53,612 nt of DNA from an uncultured Actinomycetes bacterium (GTDB taxonomy: Bacteria; Actinomycetota; Thermoleophilia; RBG-16-64-13). The position numbers and the translations under genes are program-made. The notes below the pieces were generated by a model that was not told the DNA's origin, ran no database searches, and saw nothing but the letters and a program-made list of their open reading frames with translations. The stretch spans positions 1 through 53,612 of the forward strand of contig CAIQPS010000060.1 of the NCBI GenBank assembly GCA_903873715.1, read 5' to 3'. Below are positions 17,001 to 23,689 of this stretch, piece after piece; position 1 is the stretch's first letter; each line of letters opens with the position of its first letter.

Positions 17001-17177
17001 CCGGGGTACACGCAGGACGCGTCTGTCTTCGCCGGTGGCAACGAGAACGCCGAGTTCCTCGAGAAGCCGTTCGAGACCGAGGGGCTTCTCGCCGTCGTGC
17101 GGGCACTTCTGGATGCCCGGGCTGCGGAGAAGCTCCGAGTGACGGTCTTGCCGCCGCAGGATCCCGCCCTGAACTAG
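14049..17177 (+). CDS. Hybrid sensor histidine kinase: 7TM N-terminus, PAS domains, transmitter, receiver
   Basis: This is a 1,042-residue membrane kinase. About seven membrane helices fill residues 30-265, resembling the HisKA_7TM sensor unit. Three PAS-like domains follow (about 270-380, 390-510, 520-640), with linkers such as RDMTERDRTEAALRESEERF. The transmitter has the H-box GGIAHDFNNLL with His664, then NARDAMPDGG, DTGEGMD, and FFTTKELGKGTGLGLS of the ATPase domain. The receiver is C-terminal (ILVVEDERPVREL) with Asp956 in LLLTDVVLPGG. No separate response regulator or output domain is nearby, so phosphate must pass to a distant partner. A TTG at 14100 after GGGAGGA is an alternative start. 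Ligand unknown. Confidence 0.88.
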   Translation: MGRSVFAGLPTREDIRSLSVYSPFQPWAASSPYGLALGLAALLCVILAALALRHRSLPGALEFVALMAGLAFWALFYSWELTTPSLEGKLVWLRLEFIGSAVAPVGWFLFARAYSGRSGKMGWRYLSLVCLVPLITVLMVATNGLHGLVWSQASVVNPGKVAGLFLQAGPWYWVNVANSYALLIAGSAFLLAVAFRQPQLYRSQMWLLVIGTATPWASNIVTVIWLRGGWLDITPFAFIITGVLLFLAITRAHLFTRLPALLPLAGRRMLESMVDAVLVLDAGSVVVTANPVAAAILDQDGKGLVGMPVAALLAGWVPDARAIADGREHRFEIRLNGAEGPRVFDVSTSPLKLGRAGAGSLLVLRDMTERDRTEAALRESEERFRAVFDQGSFGIALTDDEQVFVRANPVFCAMLGYEESELLGLSVLDVTAPADAVRSREVFGRLRAGGAPVVQLEKQYVRKDGSTLWAQTSVGSLRWAEGRPAGTVAVIQDITERRRQAEALGMSQAQLEAATDLADLAYWELDLDTGMFTFNDRFYALYGTTAEAEGGYHMPADVYAQKFVSPEDAHLVAAEVRRAVDSDDPGMRAYVEHDIIRADGEVRNIVVRYGITKDEHGRTIRTQGANQDVTVRKRTEQALSRAEEHLKQAQKMEAVGQLAGGIAHDFNNLLTAIMGNSDLALEAMEPEDPNRPFVEDIREVTERAAGLTKQILAFSRRQMLKPEVVRLNDIVISMEPLLHRTITEKIVVETMLDPDLKLIEVDPHQMEQVIMNLAVNARDAMPDGGRLTVATANVSLDRVVSREDADLEPGDYVLLSARDTGEGMDQATISRIFEPFFTTKELGKGTGLGLSTVFGIVRQSGGIIDVESTVGAGSTFKVYLPLCKEQKMTGAERSSKREALTGTETILVVEDERPVRELVVRVLARAGYATFAAGSADEVDVLMAAEHPAIDLLLTDVVLPGGRGGPDVAASIRARHDRLPVVFMPGYTQDASVFAGGNENAEFLEKPFETEGLLAVVRALLDARAAEKLRVTVLPPQDPALN

Positions 17178-17362
17178 CTCGCCCGCACGCCGGACGGGGC
17201 CGCCCGCGTATCCATGCCCGCCTCTCTTCGTTCCAACAAGCAGAAGGGGTGGGCGTGTCCGGAGGGCCGCTCGAAACGGGTAGGCAGGGCTTGAGGGGCC
17301 TGGCTCGGACGCGTACCCACCCCGCGTGACGAATCCTGCCGGGCTGCCCCGGAGGACAGAAG

Positions 17363-17716
17363 GTGTGGGCCATGAACCTGGTGGATGCTCTGCGTAGGAC
17401 CTTCACCGTCACTCCCGCGGCGGGCTCCGGCAGGCCGCACCGGCCGGCGCCGCAGCCCGCGGCCCGCCCCACCCTGAGCGGCACCGTCACCGATGACGAC
17501 GGCGAGCCGCTCAAAGGTCTCTACGTCAAGGTATCGCACAGAGGCACCATGGTCGCCTGGGCCGAGACCGATCACGCCGGCCACTACGAGATCGGCCTGC
17601 CTGCGGGCGTGTACGAGGTGAGGTTCAGTTCTCGGGCCTATCACGAACTCGTGGATCCCGACGTCCCGGTGACCGGGCCTACCACCATCGACGCGACTCT
17701 CGTCCCGGTGATCTGA
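17363..17716 (+). CDS. Small protein with carboxypeptidase-regulatory-like beta-sandwich domain
   Basis: This is a 117-residue protein. After about 35 Pro/Ala-rich residues it holds one domain of the CarboxypepD_reg type: LSGTVTDDDGEPLKGLYVKV, TDHAGHYEIGLPAGVYEVRF, and a final strand TTIDATLVPVI. Such domains are transthyretin-like beta sandwiches and usually mediate binding. No signal peptide is visible. The GTG at 17363 has GGAGG 7 bases upstream, and ATG at 17372 is an alternative. The 185 bases before it contain distant complementary GGGGTGGG and CCCACCCC stretches, but no recognisable riboswitch. Role unknown. Confidence 0.75.
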   Translation: MWAMNLVDALRRTFTVTPAAGSGRPHRPAPQPAARPTLSGTVTDDDGEPLKGLYVKVSHRGTMVAWAETDHAGHYEIGLPAGVYEVRFSSRAYHELVDPDVPVTGPTTIDATLVPVI

Positions 17717-17720
17717 CCTC

Positions 17721-17729
17721 TGGTACGCT
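17721..17729 (+). promoter_or_regulatory. Extended -10 promoter element
   Basis: TGGTACGCT (TGn plus TANNNT) lies in the short gap before the acetyltransferase gene. The GTG start at 17756 follows a GGAGG copy. The motif CCGGAGGTGACC is present twice in tandem (17734-17745 and 17750-17761). Confidence 0.4.
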
Positions 17730-17755
17730 GGGGCCGGAGGTGACCGACCCCGGAG

Positions 17756-18658
17756 GTGACCCAGATCGGGAACGCGTTGACCATCCGGCCGTGCCGGCGA
17801 GAGGAATCGCATCATGTCGCGGGACTGGCCGCCGCCGAGGGCTGGGACCCGGGTGAGCAGGACCTGGCCTGCTACCGCCAGGCCGATCCGGGCGGGCTGC
17901 TCCTGGGGGAACTCGACGGCGAGCCGGTGGGTTGCGTCTCCGCGGTGCGTCACGGCTCTGACTTCGGGTTCCTGGGGCTCTTCATCGTGCGTGCCGACCG
18001 GCGCGGCAAGGGATACGGCTCGCAGTTGTGGAACGCCGCCATGCAGCGCCTGGGCGGCCGTTGCGTCGGGCTCGAAGCAGTCGAAGAGGAGGTGGAGCGG
18101 TACGCGCGCTCCGGTTTCCGCCAGGCTTTCGAGACGGTGCGGTACTCGTGGTCGGTGGGGGAGGGGTCTCGGCTGGGTGACGTGACGCAACAGGCGGTCG
18201 TCGGCGAGTCGGACCGTCCCGGGCTTCGCATCCGTCCGGTCTCGGAGATCCCGTGGGAGACCCTGGAAACCTACGACCGGCGCTGCTTCCCGGCCTGGCG
18301 TGGGCGTTTCCTCTCCTGCTGGACGGCGGCCCCGGGCGGGCGGGCGCTGGCGGCGTGGGACGACGGGAGGCTGCGCGGATACGGCGTGATGAGGCGCACT
18401 CGCGACGGTAACAGGATCGCTCCGCTGTCGGCGGATGACGGGGATATCGCGGCCGCGTTGTGCTGCGGGTTGATACAGGGTGTCCCGTCCGGCGAGACGG
18501 CATACCTGAACGCGCCCGAGACCGGGCCGGCCGCTCGCGTCCTGGTGCCGTTGTTCGGGATGCGGGAGGAGTTCCGCACCGTGAGGATGTATCGTGGCGG
18601 AGTACCGGAAGTCACCATGGAGAACGTGTACGGGACCGCCAGCCTCGAACTGGGCTGA
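17756..18658 (+). CDS. GNAT acetyltransferase with extra C-terminal GNAT-like domain
   Basis: This is a 300-residue protein. The N-terminal half is a GNAT fold with the acetyl-CoA loop RADRRGKGYGSQLW (about residues 78-91), preceded by the beta strand FGFLGLFIV. The C-terminal half (about 150-290) looks like the second domain of YitH-type acetyltransferases, with RCFPAWRGRFLSCW and a GYGVMRR strand. Such two-domain enzymes acetylate small amines or proteins. The gene starts with GTG only 40 bases after the previous gene and ends shortly before the next one, so it may be co-transcribed. The substrate cannot be deduced. Confidence 0.85.
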   Translation: MTQIGNALTIRPCRREESHHVAGLAAAEGWDPGEQDLACYRQADPGGLLLGELDGEPVGCVSAVRHGSDFGFLGLFIVRADRRGKGYGSQLWNAAMQRLGGRCVGLEAVEEEVERYARSGFRQAFETVRYSWSVGEGSRLGDVTQQAVVGESDRPGLRIRPVSEIPWETLETYDRRCFPAWRGRFLSCWTAAPGGRALAAWDDGRLRGYGVMRRTRDGNRIAPLSADDGDIAAALCCGLIQGVPSGETAYLNAPETGPAARVLVPLFGMREEFRTVRMYRGGVPEVTMENVYGTASLELG

Positions 18659-18722
18659 GACGGGTCCACGGAGTCGCCCGCCGGAGCGGCACGGGCCGTG
18701 CGCGGCGGGGAGGAGGTAACAG

Positions 18723-19394
18723 ATGCCGTTCTGGGCGGTAGCCTTGATCGTGGTCGTGTTGATGGTGGGCTACTACCTGCTCACGCAGCAGGCAAGAGAG
18801 CGCCGCAGGGACAAGATCGGCACCGACTTCGCCAAGTTGCCCGGTTTCTACGCCAACCAGACGTACACCGACTCGCGCGGTGAAGCCGCCATCGGGATCG
18901 ACGATCGGGGGCGGCGCATCGCCGTCGCGAGAAAGAACGGGCAGCCGCGGACCCTGATGTATTCCTTCGCCCATATCCTCAAGGGAGAGGTGCTCCAGAA
19001 CGGCGAGGTGATCGCCACGGTGGCGCCGGCCGCAGAGTCGGGAGCGGCCGTGCCCGGGGCCGGGATGCAGGTCTCGGAGGGCGCGGTTGACCGGGACCCC
19101 GCCGGCCTCTTCGGTTCCACGCGGCCTTCCGTGAGGGACATCTTCGCCGGGACGCCGGTGGTCAAGCCCGTGCTGGGGCAGCTCACCACGGCAGCCGTCC
19201 GGCTCTCGTTCCGTAACGGCGACGCCACCGAGGAGGTCGTCATCCGTCTCTACGACGGGAAGCCGGTGAACGTCGACGGGGTGGAAGGGGAGCGGGCGTT
19301 CGCCGAGGCTCAGGTCATCCTGAGCTCGCTCGACATCGCCATCAGGAGGGCAGGCGCCCCACACAGGGTGGCCACGAAGACTCCTGTGGTCTAG
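18723..19394 (+). CDS. Membrane-anchored protein of unknown function
   Basis: This is a 223-residue protein with one N-terminal membrane helix (residues 4-20) followed by the basic stretch RERRRDK, so the bulk of the protein is probably cytoplasmic. The soluble part is rich in beta strands (AAIGIDDRGRRIAVARKNG) and has a Pro/Ala-rich section near residues 100-130. A strong GGAGGAGGT lies 6 bases before the ATG. No family was recognised. It resembles, in outline only, short proteins annotated as hypothetical next to GNAT genes. Confidence 0.7.
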   Translation: MPFWAVALIVVVLMVGYYLLTQQARERRRDKIGTDFAKLPGFYANQTYTDSRGEAAIGIDDRGRRIAVARKNGQPRTLMYSFAHILKGEVLQNGEVIATVAPAAESGAAVPGAGMQVSEGAVDRDPAGLFGSTRPSVRDIFAGTPVVKPVLGQLTTAAVRLSFRNGDATEEVVIRLYDGKPVNVDGVEGERAFAEAQVILSSLDIAIRRAGAPHRVATKTPVV

Positions 19395-19459
19395 CGATTC
19401 CCGTCCGCCCGGGTTGCTAGTCTTTTGGTAGACGTATGAGCTGAGCAGCGAGGTGTGCC

Positions 19460-20950
19460 GTGGCGGCATGGGCTCCGAGACTTTCCAAATCCCGTTTCCA
19501 GGCGGGCCTGCAGTGTCCCAAGAACCTGTGGTTGCAGTGCAGGGCGCCCGGACTCGCCGACCCCGTGGACGAAACCAGACAGGCCATATTCGACCAGGGC
19601 CATTCGGTCGGTGAGTTGGCGCGCACGCTGTTCCCCGGGGGCACCCTGGTGGAGGAGGACTTCACCCAGGCCGACCAAGCCCTGGAGACCACCCGGTGTC
19701 TCATGCGGGACGGTGTGTCGTGCATGTACGAGGGGGCGTTCCGGTACGACGGGGTCTTCGTGCGGCCCGATGCGCTGTTCAAGGAGGACGATGCGGGTTG
19801 GACGTTGGTGGAGGTGAAGTCGTCCCTGTCGGTCAAGCCGGAGCATGTCACGGACCTCGCCATCCAGACCTACGTTCTTCGTGGCGCCGGAATGCCGGTC
19901 ACCAGCGTGCGCCTGCTGCACCTCGACGGAGATTACGTCTACCCAGGCGGCCCCTACGATCTGGGGCGGCTCTTCACACTCGAGGACGTCACCGCGCAGG
20001 TGGAGCCGTTCGTCGAGAAGATCCCCGGGTTGCTCAGGCAGTTCCGGTCCATGCTCGCCGGTCCTGTGCCCGATGTCCGCATCGGCCGGCAATGCAAGAG
20101 CCCGTATCCATGCGCGTTCTACGGCCATTGTCACGAATCCCTGCCGGAGTTCCCGGTCACGGAGATACCGCGCATCGCCGCCGACGTGCTCGATTCCCTG
20201 CTGTGCGACGGCCACTGCTCGATACGCGAGGTGCCTCTCGACTACCCGGGGCTCACCCCGGCGCAGCGCGAAGTGTGCGATGTCGTCCAGACCGGGGAGG
20301 CCCGGTTCGCGCCGCGGTTGCGGGAGGATCTCTCCGGTTTGGGCTCCCGCATACACTTCCTGGACTTCGAGACCTGGGCCCCGGCGCTGCCGGTCTTCCC
20401 GGCCACGCGGCCCTACCAGAGCCTACCGGTGCAATGGTCGCTCCACACCCTGGACGGGGGGCTGCGCCACCAGGACTTCATCCACTCCGACCGCACCGAT
20501 CCGCGGCGGTCCTTCGTCTCCAGCCTTCTTGGCGCACTCGGCGCGGCCGACGGCGAAGCGGATGACGCTCCCATCGTGGTCTACACCGATTACGAGAGCC
20601 GCATCCTCGGGGACATCGCTCGGGATCTTCCCGAGTTCGCCGGTCCCATCGCGGCCGTGCAGGCCCGGCTGTTCGACCTTCACAAGACCATAAGCGATCA
20701 CGTGCAGCATCCCGGCTTCCATGGCAGCTACTCGCTCAAGTACGTGCTGCCGGCACTTGTCAGCGACGTCTCGTACGAGGGCCTTGCGGTGCAGTCCGGA
20801 AGCATCGCCAGTCTGCGTTGGCAACAGGCGGTCTATGGCGGCGCTCCGGCAGCCGTCTCCGAGGGCATCCTCGCCGACCTGCGCGCCTACTGCGCAACCG
20901 ATACACTGGCCATGGTGAAGTTGTACGAGGAGTTGCTGCGCGTCGCCTGA
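19460..20950 (+). CDS. Cas4-like Fe-S nuclease fused to DEDDy exonuclease (DUF2779 / TM0106 family)
   Basis: This is a 496-residue protein with two nuclease halves. The N-terminal half has a RecB-type PD-(D/E)xK site: H48 in DQGHSVGELA, D104 in VRPDAL, and E118-V-K120. One early Cys (C19) and three late Cys (C212, C218, C224 in QCKSPYPCAFYGHC) are placed like the Fe-S ligands of Cas4/AddB. The C-terminal half has Exo I D302-F-E304, Exo II D377 in YTDYES, and Exo III Y477-C-A-T-D481, a complete DEDDy set. The family is known as DUF2779 or TM0106-like. Its function is, to my knowledge, not established. The GTG at 19460 follows a GAGGTG. No cas genes are nearby. DNA end processing or repair is the likely field. 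Confidence 0.85.
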   Translation: MAAWAPRLSKSRFQAGLQCPKNLWLQCRAPGLADPVDETRQAIFDQGHSVGELARTLFPGGTLVEEDFTQADQALETTRCLMRDGVSCMYEGAFRYDGVFVRPDALFKEDDAGWTLVEVKSSLSVKPEHVTDLAIQTYVLRGAGMPVTSVRLLHLDGDYVYPGGPYDLGRLFTLEDVTAQVEPFVEKIPGLLRQFRSMLAGPVPDVRIGRQCKSPYPCAFYGHCHESLPEFPVTEIPRIAADVLDSLLCDGHCSIREVPLDYPGLTPAQREVCDVVQTGEARFAPRLREDLSGLGSRIHFLDFETWAPALPVFPATRPYQSLPVQWSLHTLDGGLRHQDFIHSDRTDPRRSFVSSLLGALGAADGEADDAPIVVYTDYESRILGDIARDLPEFAGPIAAVQARLFDLHKTISDHVQHPGFHGSYSLKYVLPALVSDVSYEGLAVQSGSIASLRWQQAVYGGAPAAVSEGILADLRAYCATDTLAMVKLYEELLRVA

Positions 20951-21012
20951 TCCCGGCTGCGCGCCGCGCCTAACGCATCCGTCAGGGGCATGCAGCGCGA
21001 GGAGGGTGAGTC

Positions 21013-21420
21013 ATGAGGGTGGATCAGGCTCTGCTGGCCGACTACGCAGAAGTCACGCAACGCGGCGGCAAGCTCATCGTGTGCGGCATCTTCGACCGCA
21101 TCACGCTGGCCGACCCGGAGGCCGTCCATCCTCACATGGCCCTTGCCCTAAGGCTGGTCCACGAACCCGGGGAAGGTGCCGGCCACCACCTGTCCGTGCG
21201 GCTGGTCGACCCTGATGGCAAGGATGTCGTCCCGCCTATGCACGGCGATGTGGAAGTCAAGGGCGAGATGGAGGCCGATGCTTCTGTCAACCTCATCCTG
21301 GACCTGAATCTCGTGAAGTTCGGGGCTGCCGGGCCGCATTCGTTCGACATCTACCTGGACGGCGAGTTGCAGCGGCAGGTCTCGCTCACCGTGGACCGGA
21401 TGGTCCGTATAGACACGTAG
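21013..21420 (+). CDS. DUF6941-like small protein
   Basis: This is a 135-residue soluble protein with no membrane or export signal. It reads as a compact beta-sandwich: KLIVCGIFDRITLADPE, ALALRLVHEP, HHLSVRLVDPDGKDV, and a final HSFDIYLDGELQ. I recall this layout from DUF6941, whose members are annotated only by name. GAGGAGGG lies a few bases before the ATG. It follows the nuclease gene by 62 bases on the same strand and may be co-transcribed, but a functional tie is not shown. Confidence in the gene is high; in the family name, moderate. Confidence 0.72.
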   Translation: MRVDQALLADYAEVTQRGGKLIVCGIFDRITLADPEAVHPHMALALRLVHEPGEGAGHHLSVRLVDPDGKDVVPPMHGDVEVKGEMEADASVNLILDLNLVKFGAAGPHSFDIYLDGELQRQVSLTVDRMVRIDT

Positions 21421-21486
21421 TAAAGCGGCCGGTGACCACCGGCACGCACCCAGACGGCCGGAGCCAGCGCCGTTCCGGGCGCCCGG

Positions 21487-21840
21487 CTAGTCGGTCACCG
21501 GTGTCTTGTGCCGGTCGAGCAGGTGGCGGACGGCCAGGTACGGATGGCTGGAGATCATCCTGGGGCCGGAATACCTCATGACGGCTCGTATCTGTTCGCG
21601 CATGGTCGGGCGGTAGCAATGGACCGTGCAGCGCGCGCAGGTGGGCTTGCTGTCGGCGAACCGGCACGCCTCGATGCGGTCCATCGCGTACTCGAGCAGG
21701 GCGGCGCAGTCGTCACAGGGCACTGCGCCGGGGCCATGCATCGCGCGGCAGTGCATGTGGACCATCACCTCGACGGTCCGGGCTTCCCGACGGAGACGGC
21801 GGGACGAGAAGCGGCGCGTGGTGGCTGGAGTCGCGGTCAC
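21487..21840 (-). CDS. ygbA: YgbA-like protein (nitrous-oxide-stimulated promoter family)
   Basis: This is a 117-residue Cys/His-rich protein matching the YgbA family (E. coli YgbA is also about 117 residues). The Cys are paired as CDDC and CARCTVHC, and the strongly conserved tail CYRPTMREQIRAVMRYSG is present. In enterobacteria ygbA belongs to the NsrR regulon and supports growth under nitric oxide stress. The exact reaction is unsettled, and the Cys may bind metal. It is the third gene after the CwlO-like hydrolase and the nitroreductase, 15 bases behind the latter. The GTG start lacks a ribosome site of its own, so translation may depend on the upstream gene. Confidence 0.82.
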   Translation of the reverse strand: MTATPATTRRFSSRRLRREARTVEVMVHMHCRAMHGPGAVPCDDCAALLEYAMDRIEACRFADSKPTCARCTVHCYRPTMREQIRAVMRYSGPRMISSHPYLAVRHLLDRHKTPVTD

Positions 21841-21855
21841 TGAGGAGGCCCGAAG

Positions 21856-22368
21856 CTACTGCCAGCGATCGACTACGACGATCTCGGAGAGCGGTTTGCG
21901 GGTCTTGGGCCTGGGCAGGTCGGCGGGGTATCCGAGAGTCATCAGCTCTATGACCTTGGCCGTCGGGGGTATGTCGAGCGCCGCGCGCACCTCGTCCTGG
22001 GAGAACGATCCGATCCAGCAACTCGCGAGCCCTTCGGCGGTCGCCGCAAGGGAGAGGTGCTCCATTGCGATCGCAAGGTCCACCGGGTCCCCGGGCACGC
22101 CGCAACTCATCATCCGGTCGGGCATCAGGCCACATCCCGCGATCACCAACGGAGCCGACGCGATGAAGCGCTGGTTGGCGCAGGCATGCACGAGGGCGCG
22201 CTTGACCTGCGGGTCTCGCACGAGGACGAACTTCCAGGGCTGACGGTTGGAGCCGGAGGGAGCGAGGCGGACGGCCTCCAGCACTCGGGCGAGCTTCTCC
22301 TCCTCGATGGGCTGGGGAAGGTAGGAGCGGCAGGCGTAGCGGGATCTGACGAGTCCAAGGAAGTCCAC
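21856..22368 (-). CDS. Nitroreductase family FMN oxidoreductase
   Basis: This is a 170-residue nitroreductase-fold protein. RSRYACRSYL at the N-terminus and LAPSGSNRQPWKFVLVRD at about 36-53 are the FMN-binding signatures, and EGLASCWIGSF at about 112-122 and LGYPAD near the end complete the pattern. Short members of this family reduce nitro groups, flavins or enones, and some have ferredoxin-like or dehalogenase roles. The GTG start has GGAGG 5 bases upstream. It lies 27 bases after the cell-wall hydrolase and 15 bases before the YgbA-like gene, so it probably shares their promoter. The link with YgbA suggests nitrosative or oxidative stress. Confidence 0.9.
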   Translation of the reverse strand: MDFLGLVRSRYACRSYLPQPIEEEKLARVLEAVRLAPSGSNRQPWKFVLVRDPQVKRALVHACANQRFIASAPLVIAGCGLMPDRMMSCGVPGDPVDLAIAMEHLSLAATAEGLASCWIGSFSQDEVRAALDIPPTAKVIELMTLGYPADLPRPKTRKPLSEIVVVDRWQ

Positions 22369-22395
22369 CGGGGCCTCCAGTCGATGGCTGAGCCG

Positions 22396-23430
22396 CTAGA
22401 GCAGGCGGGTGGCTCCGTAGTAACTGCTTTTCCAGACGGTCCCTATCTGCACGTGGGTACCGGTGGCGTTGATCATGTTGCCGCCGCCGATGTACATGCC
22501 CACGTGGTGGATGGGGTTGTAGAAGAAGACGAGGTCGCCAGGCTTGAGCTGGCTCCGGGAGACATGCGTGCCGTAGTGGTACTGCATGGCGCTGGAGTGG
22601 GGCAGAGAGATGCCCACCTTGGCGTAGCAGTATTTGACCAGGCCCGAGCAGTCGAAGCCGCGGGGGCTCGACCCGCCCCAGACATAGGGGACGCCGAGAT
22701 ACTTCATGGCGGTGCTGACGACGATGCCGGCGCGGGACTTGAGGAACTTGGCCCGGGCCTTGGCGGCGGCGGCCAACTTGGCTTGGCGCGCGGCCTCGGC
22801 CTTCTTGAGGGCCGCGATCTCTTTTTCCTTGCCCTTGAGCGCCTGCTTCTGTTTCTCGAGTTGGGCCTCGACCTTCTGTTTGGCGGCGTCGGCTTTGGCC
22901 GCGTCGAGCTCCTGCTGCTTCAGATCGATGTCGAGTTGGGCCTTGCGGGTCGCGAGGTCCGTCTCGTAGCCTTTCACCTGGTCGATGAGTTGGGAGTCCT
23001 GATGGCCGAGCCGCTGCCACTGGTCCGCGCGGTTGATGAGGTCGGGGAAGCTGGTGGCGCCGAGGAGGACGTTCAGGATGTTGAGCTGACCGGCCTTGTA
23101 GATATTGACGAGCCGCTGGTTGAGCTGGCCCTGGGCGGTCTTGAGATCGGCTTCCGCCTTCGCGATGTTCTGCTGGGCCTTGGTCACCTTGGCCTGCGTA
23201 TCTTCGAGTTGCTGGGCGGCGTAGTCGTAATCCTCGGCGGCGGCGCTCAGCTCCTCGTCCAGTTGCTCGATGAGCGCGAGCAGGGACTGGGCGTCGGATT
23301 GGGCCTTCTTGATGGCCGGGGTAGTGGCCTGGGCAAGGCTGGACATCGAGACCGTGAGAACGGAGGCGATGACGAGGAAGACGAGGATGCGTGCAGGTAG
23401 CCTGCGTGAACTGCGTCTGCTGCGAGGCAC
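22396..23430 (-). CDS. CwlO-like NlpC/P60 peptidoglycan hydrolase with coiled-coil N-terminus
   Basis: This is a 344-residue secreted protein. Signal peptide: RRSSRRLPAR, then a hydrophobic run to about residue 34 (SSLAQA). A long coiled coil covers about residues 38-235, with an internal loop containing NVLLGATSFPDL, as in CwlO and RipA-type enzymes. The NlpC/P60 domain is C-terminal with Cys261 (FDCSGLV), His309 (IHHVGMYIG) and His326 (THVQIG). The GTG at 23430 is chosen because AGGAGGG lies 4 bases upstream and because a promoter lies between it and the next in-frame ATG at 23529. It cuts peptides in peptidoglycan, probably at the septum or during growth. A close paralogue begins the window. 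Confidence 0.92.
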   Translation of the reverse strand: MPRSRRSSRRLPARILVFLVIASVLTVSMSSLAQATTPAIKKAQSDAQSLLALIEQLDEELSAAAEDYDYAAQQLEDTQAKVTKAQQNIAKAEADLKTAQGQLNQRLVNIYKAGQLNILNVLLGATSFPDLINRADQWQRLGHQDSQLIDQVKGYETDLATRKAQLDIDLKQQELDAAKADAAKQKVEAQLEKQKQALKGKEKEIAALKKAEAARQAKLAAAAKARAKFLKSRAGIVVSTAMKYLGVPYVWGGSSPRGFDCSGLVKYCYAKVGISLPHSSAMQYHYGTHVSRSQLKPGDLVFFYNPIHHVGMYIGGGNMINATGTHVQIGTVWKSSYYGATRLL

Positions 23431-23500
23431 CGATCCCTCCTGGTCCGCCCGCTTGCCTTCGTTACCGGGTCGCATCGCGATCCGTGCCGGTTGGCGCCCG

Positions 23501-23529
23501 ATTATACCGGGGGCCTCTCGTTCTGTCAT
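23501..23529 (-). promoter_or_regulatory. Strong promoter of the cwlO-like operon
   Basis: On the minus strand ATGACA (23529-23524), 17 bases, TATAAT (23506-23501): a perfect -10 and a near-consensus -35. The mRNA would have a leader of about 64 bases with an AGGAGGG ribosome site. It places the translation start downstream, at 23430. Confidence 0.75.
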
Positions 23530-23689
23530 TTCGTCCTGCCCGGCCGCATCCCTTCAGACGGCCGTTTGGCCTGCAAACATACAGGGGATGCTCCAAGCGG
23601 ATGCCTGCGGTCGCGCCCGACGCGATACGATTATGCAAAGCCTGCGGATCCGTTCAACTGCGTGTGCTCGACATCACCGGAGTGAGCCC

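Noticed and set aside
17178-17362. Riboswitch or structured RNA in the gap after the first kinase
   Set aside because: Only distant complementary G-rich and C-rich stretches are seen; no conserved aptamer sequence is recognisable.
19460-20950. CRISPR association of the Cas4-like protein
   Set aside because: No repeat-spacer array and no other cas genes are present, and the domain layout matches the DUF2779 family.
23431-23529. Earlier ATG start (23529) for the CwlO-like protein
   Set aside because: That ATG lies inside the -35 element and would put a hydrophilic stretch before the signal peptide.
23431-23689. A c-di-AMP (ydaO) riboswitch before the CwlO-like gene, as in many actinobacteria
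   Set aside because: The conserved blocks of that aptamer are not found, and the promoter at 23501-23529 leaves a leader of only about 64 bases, which is too short.
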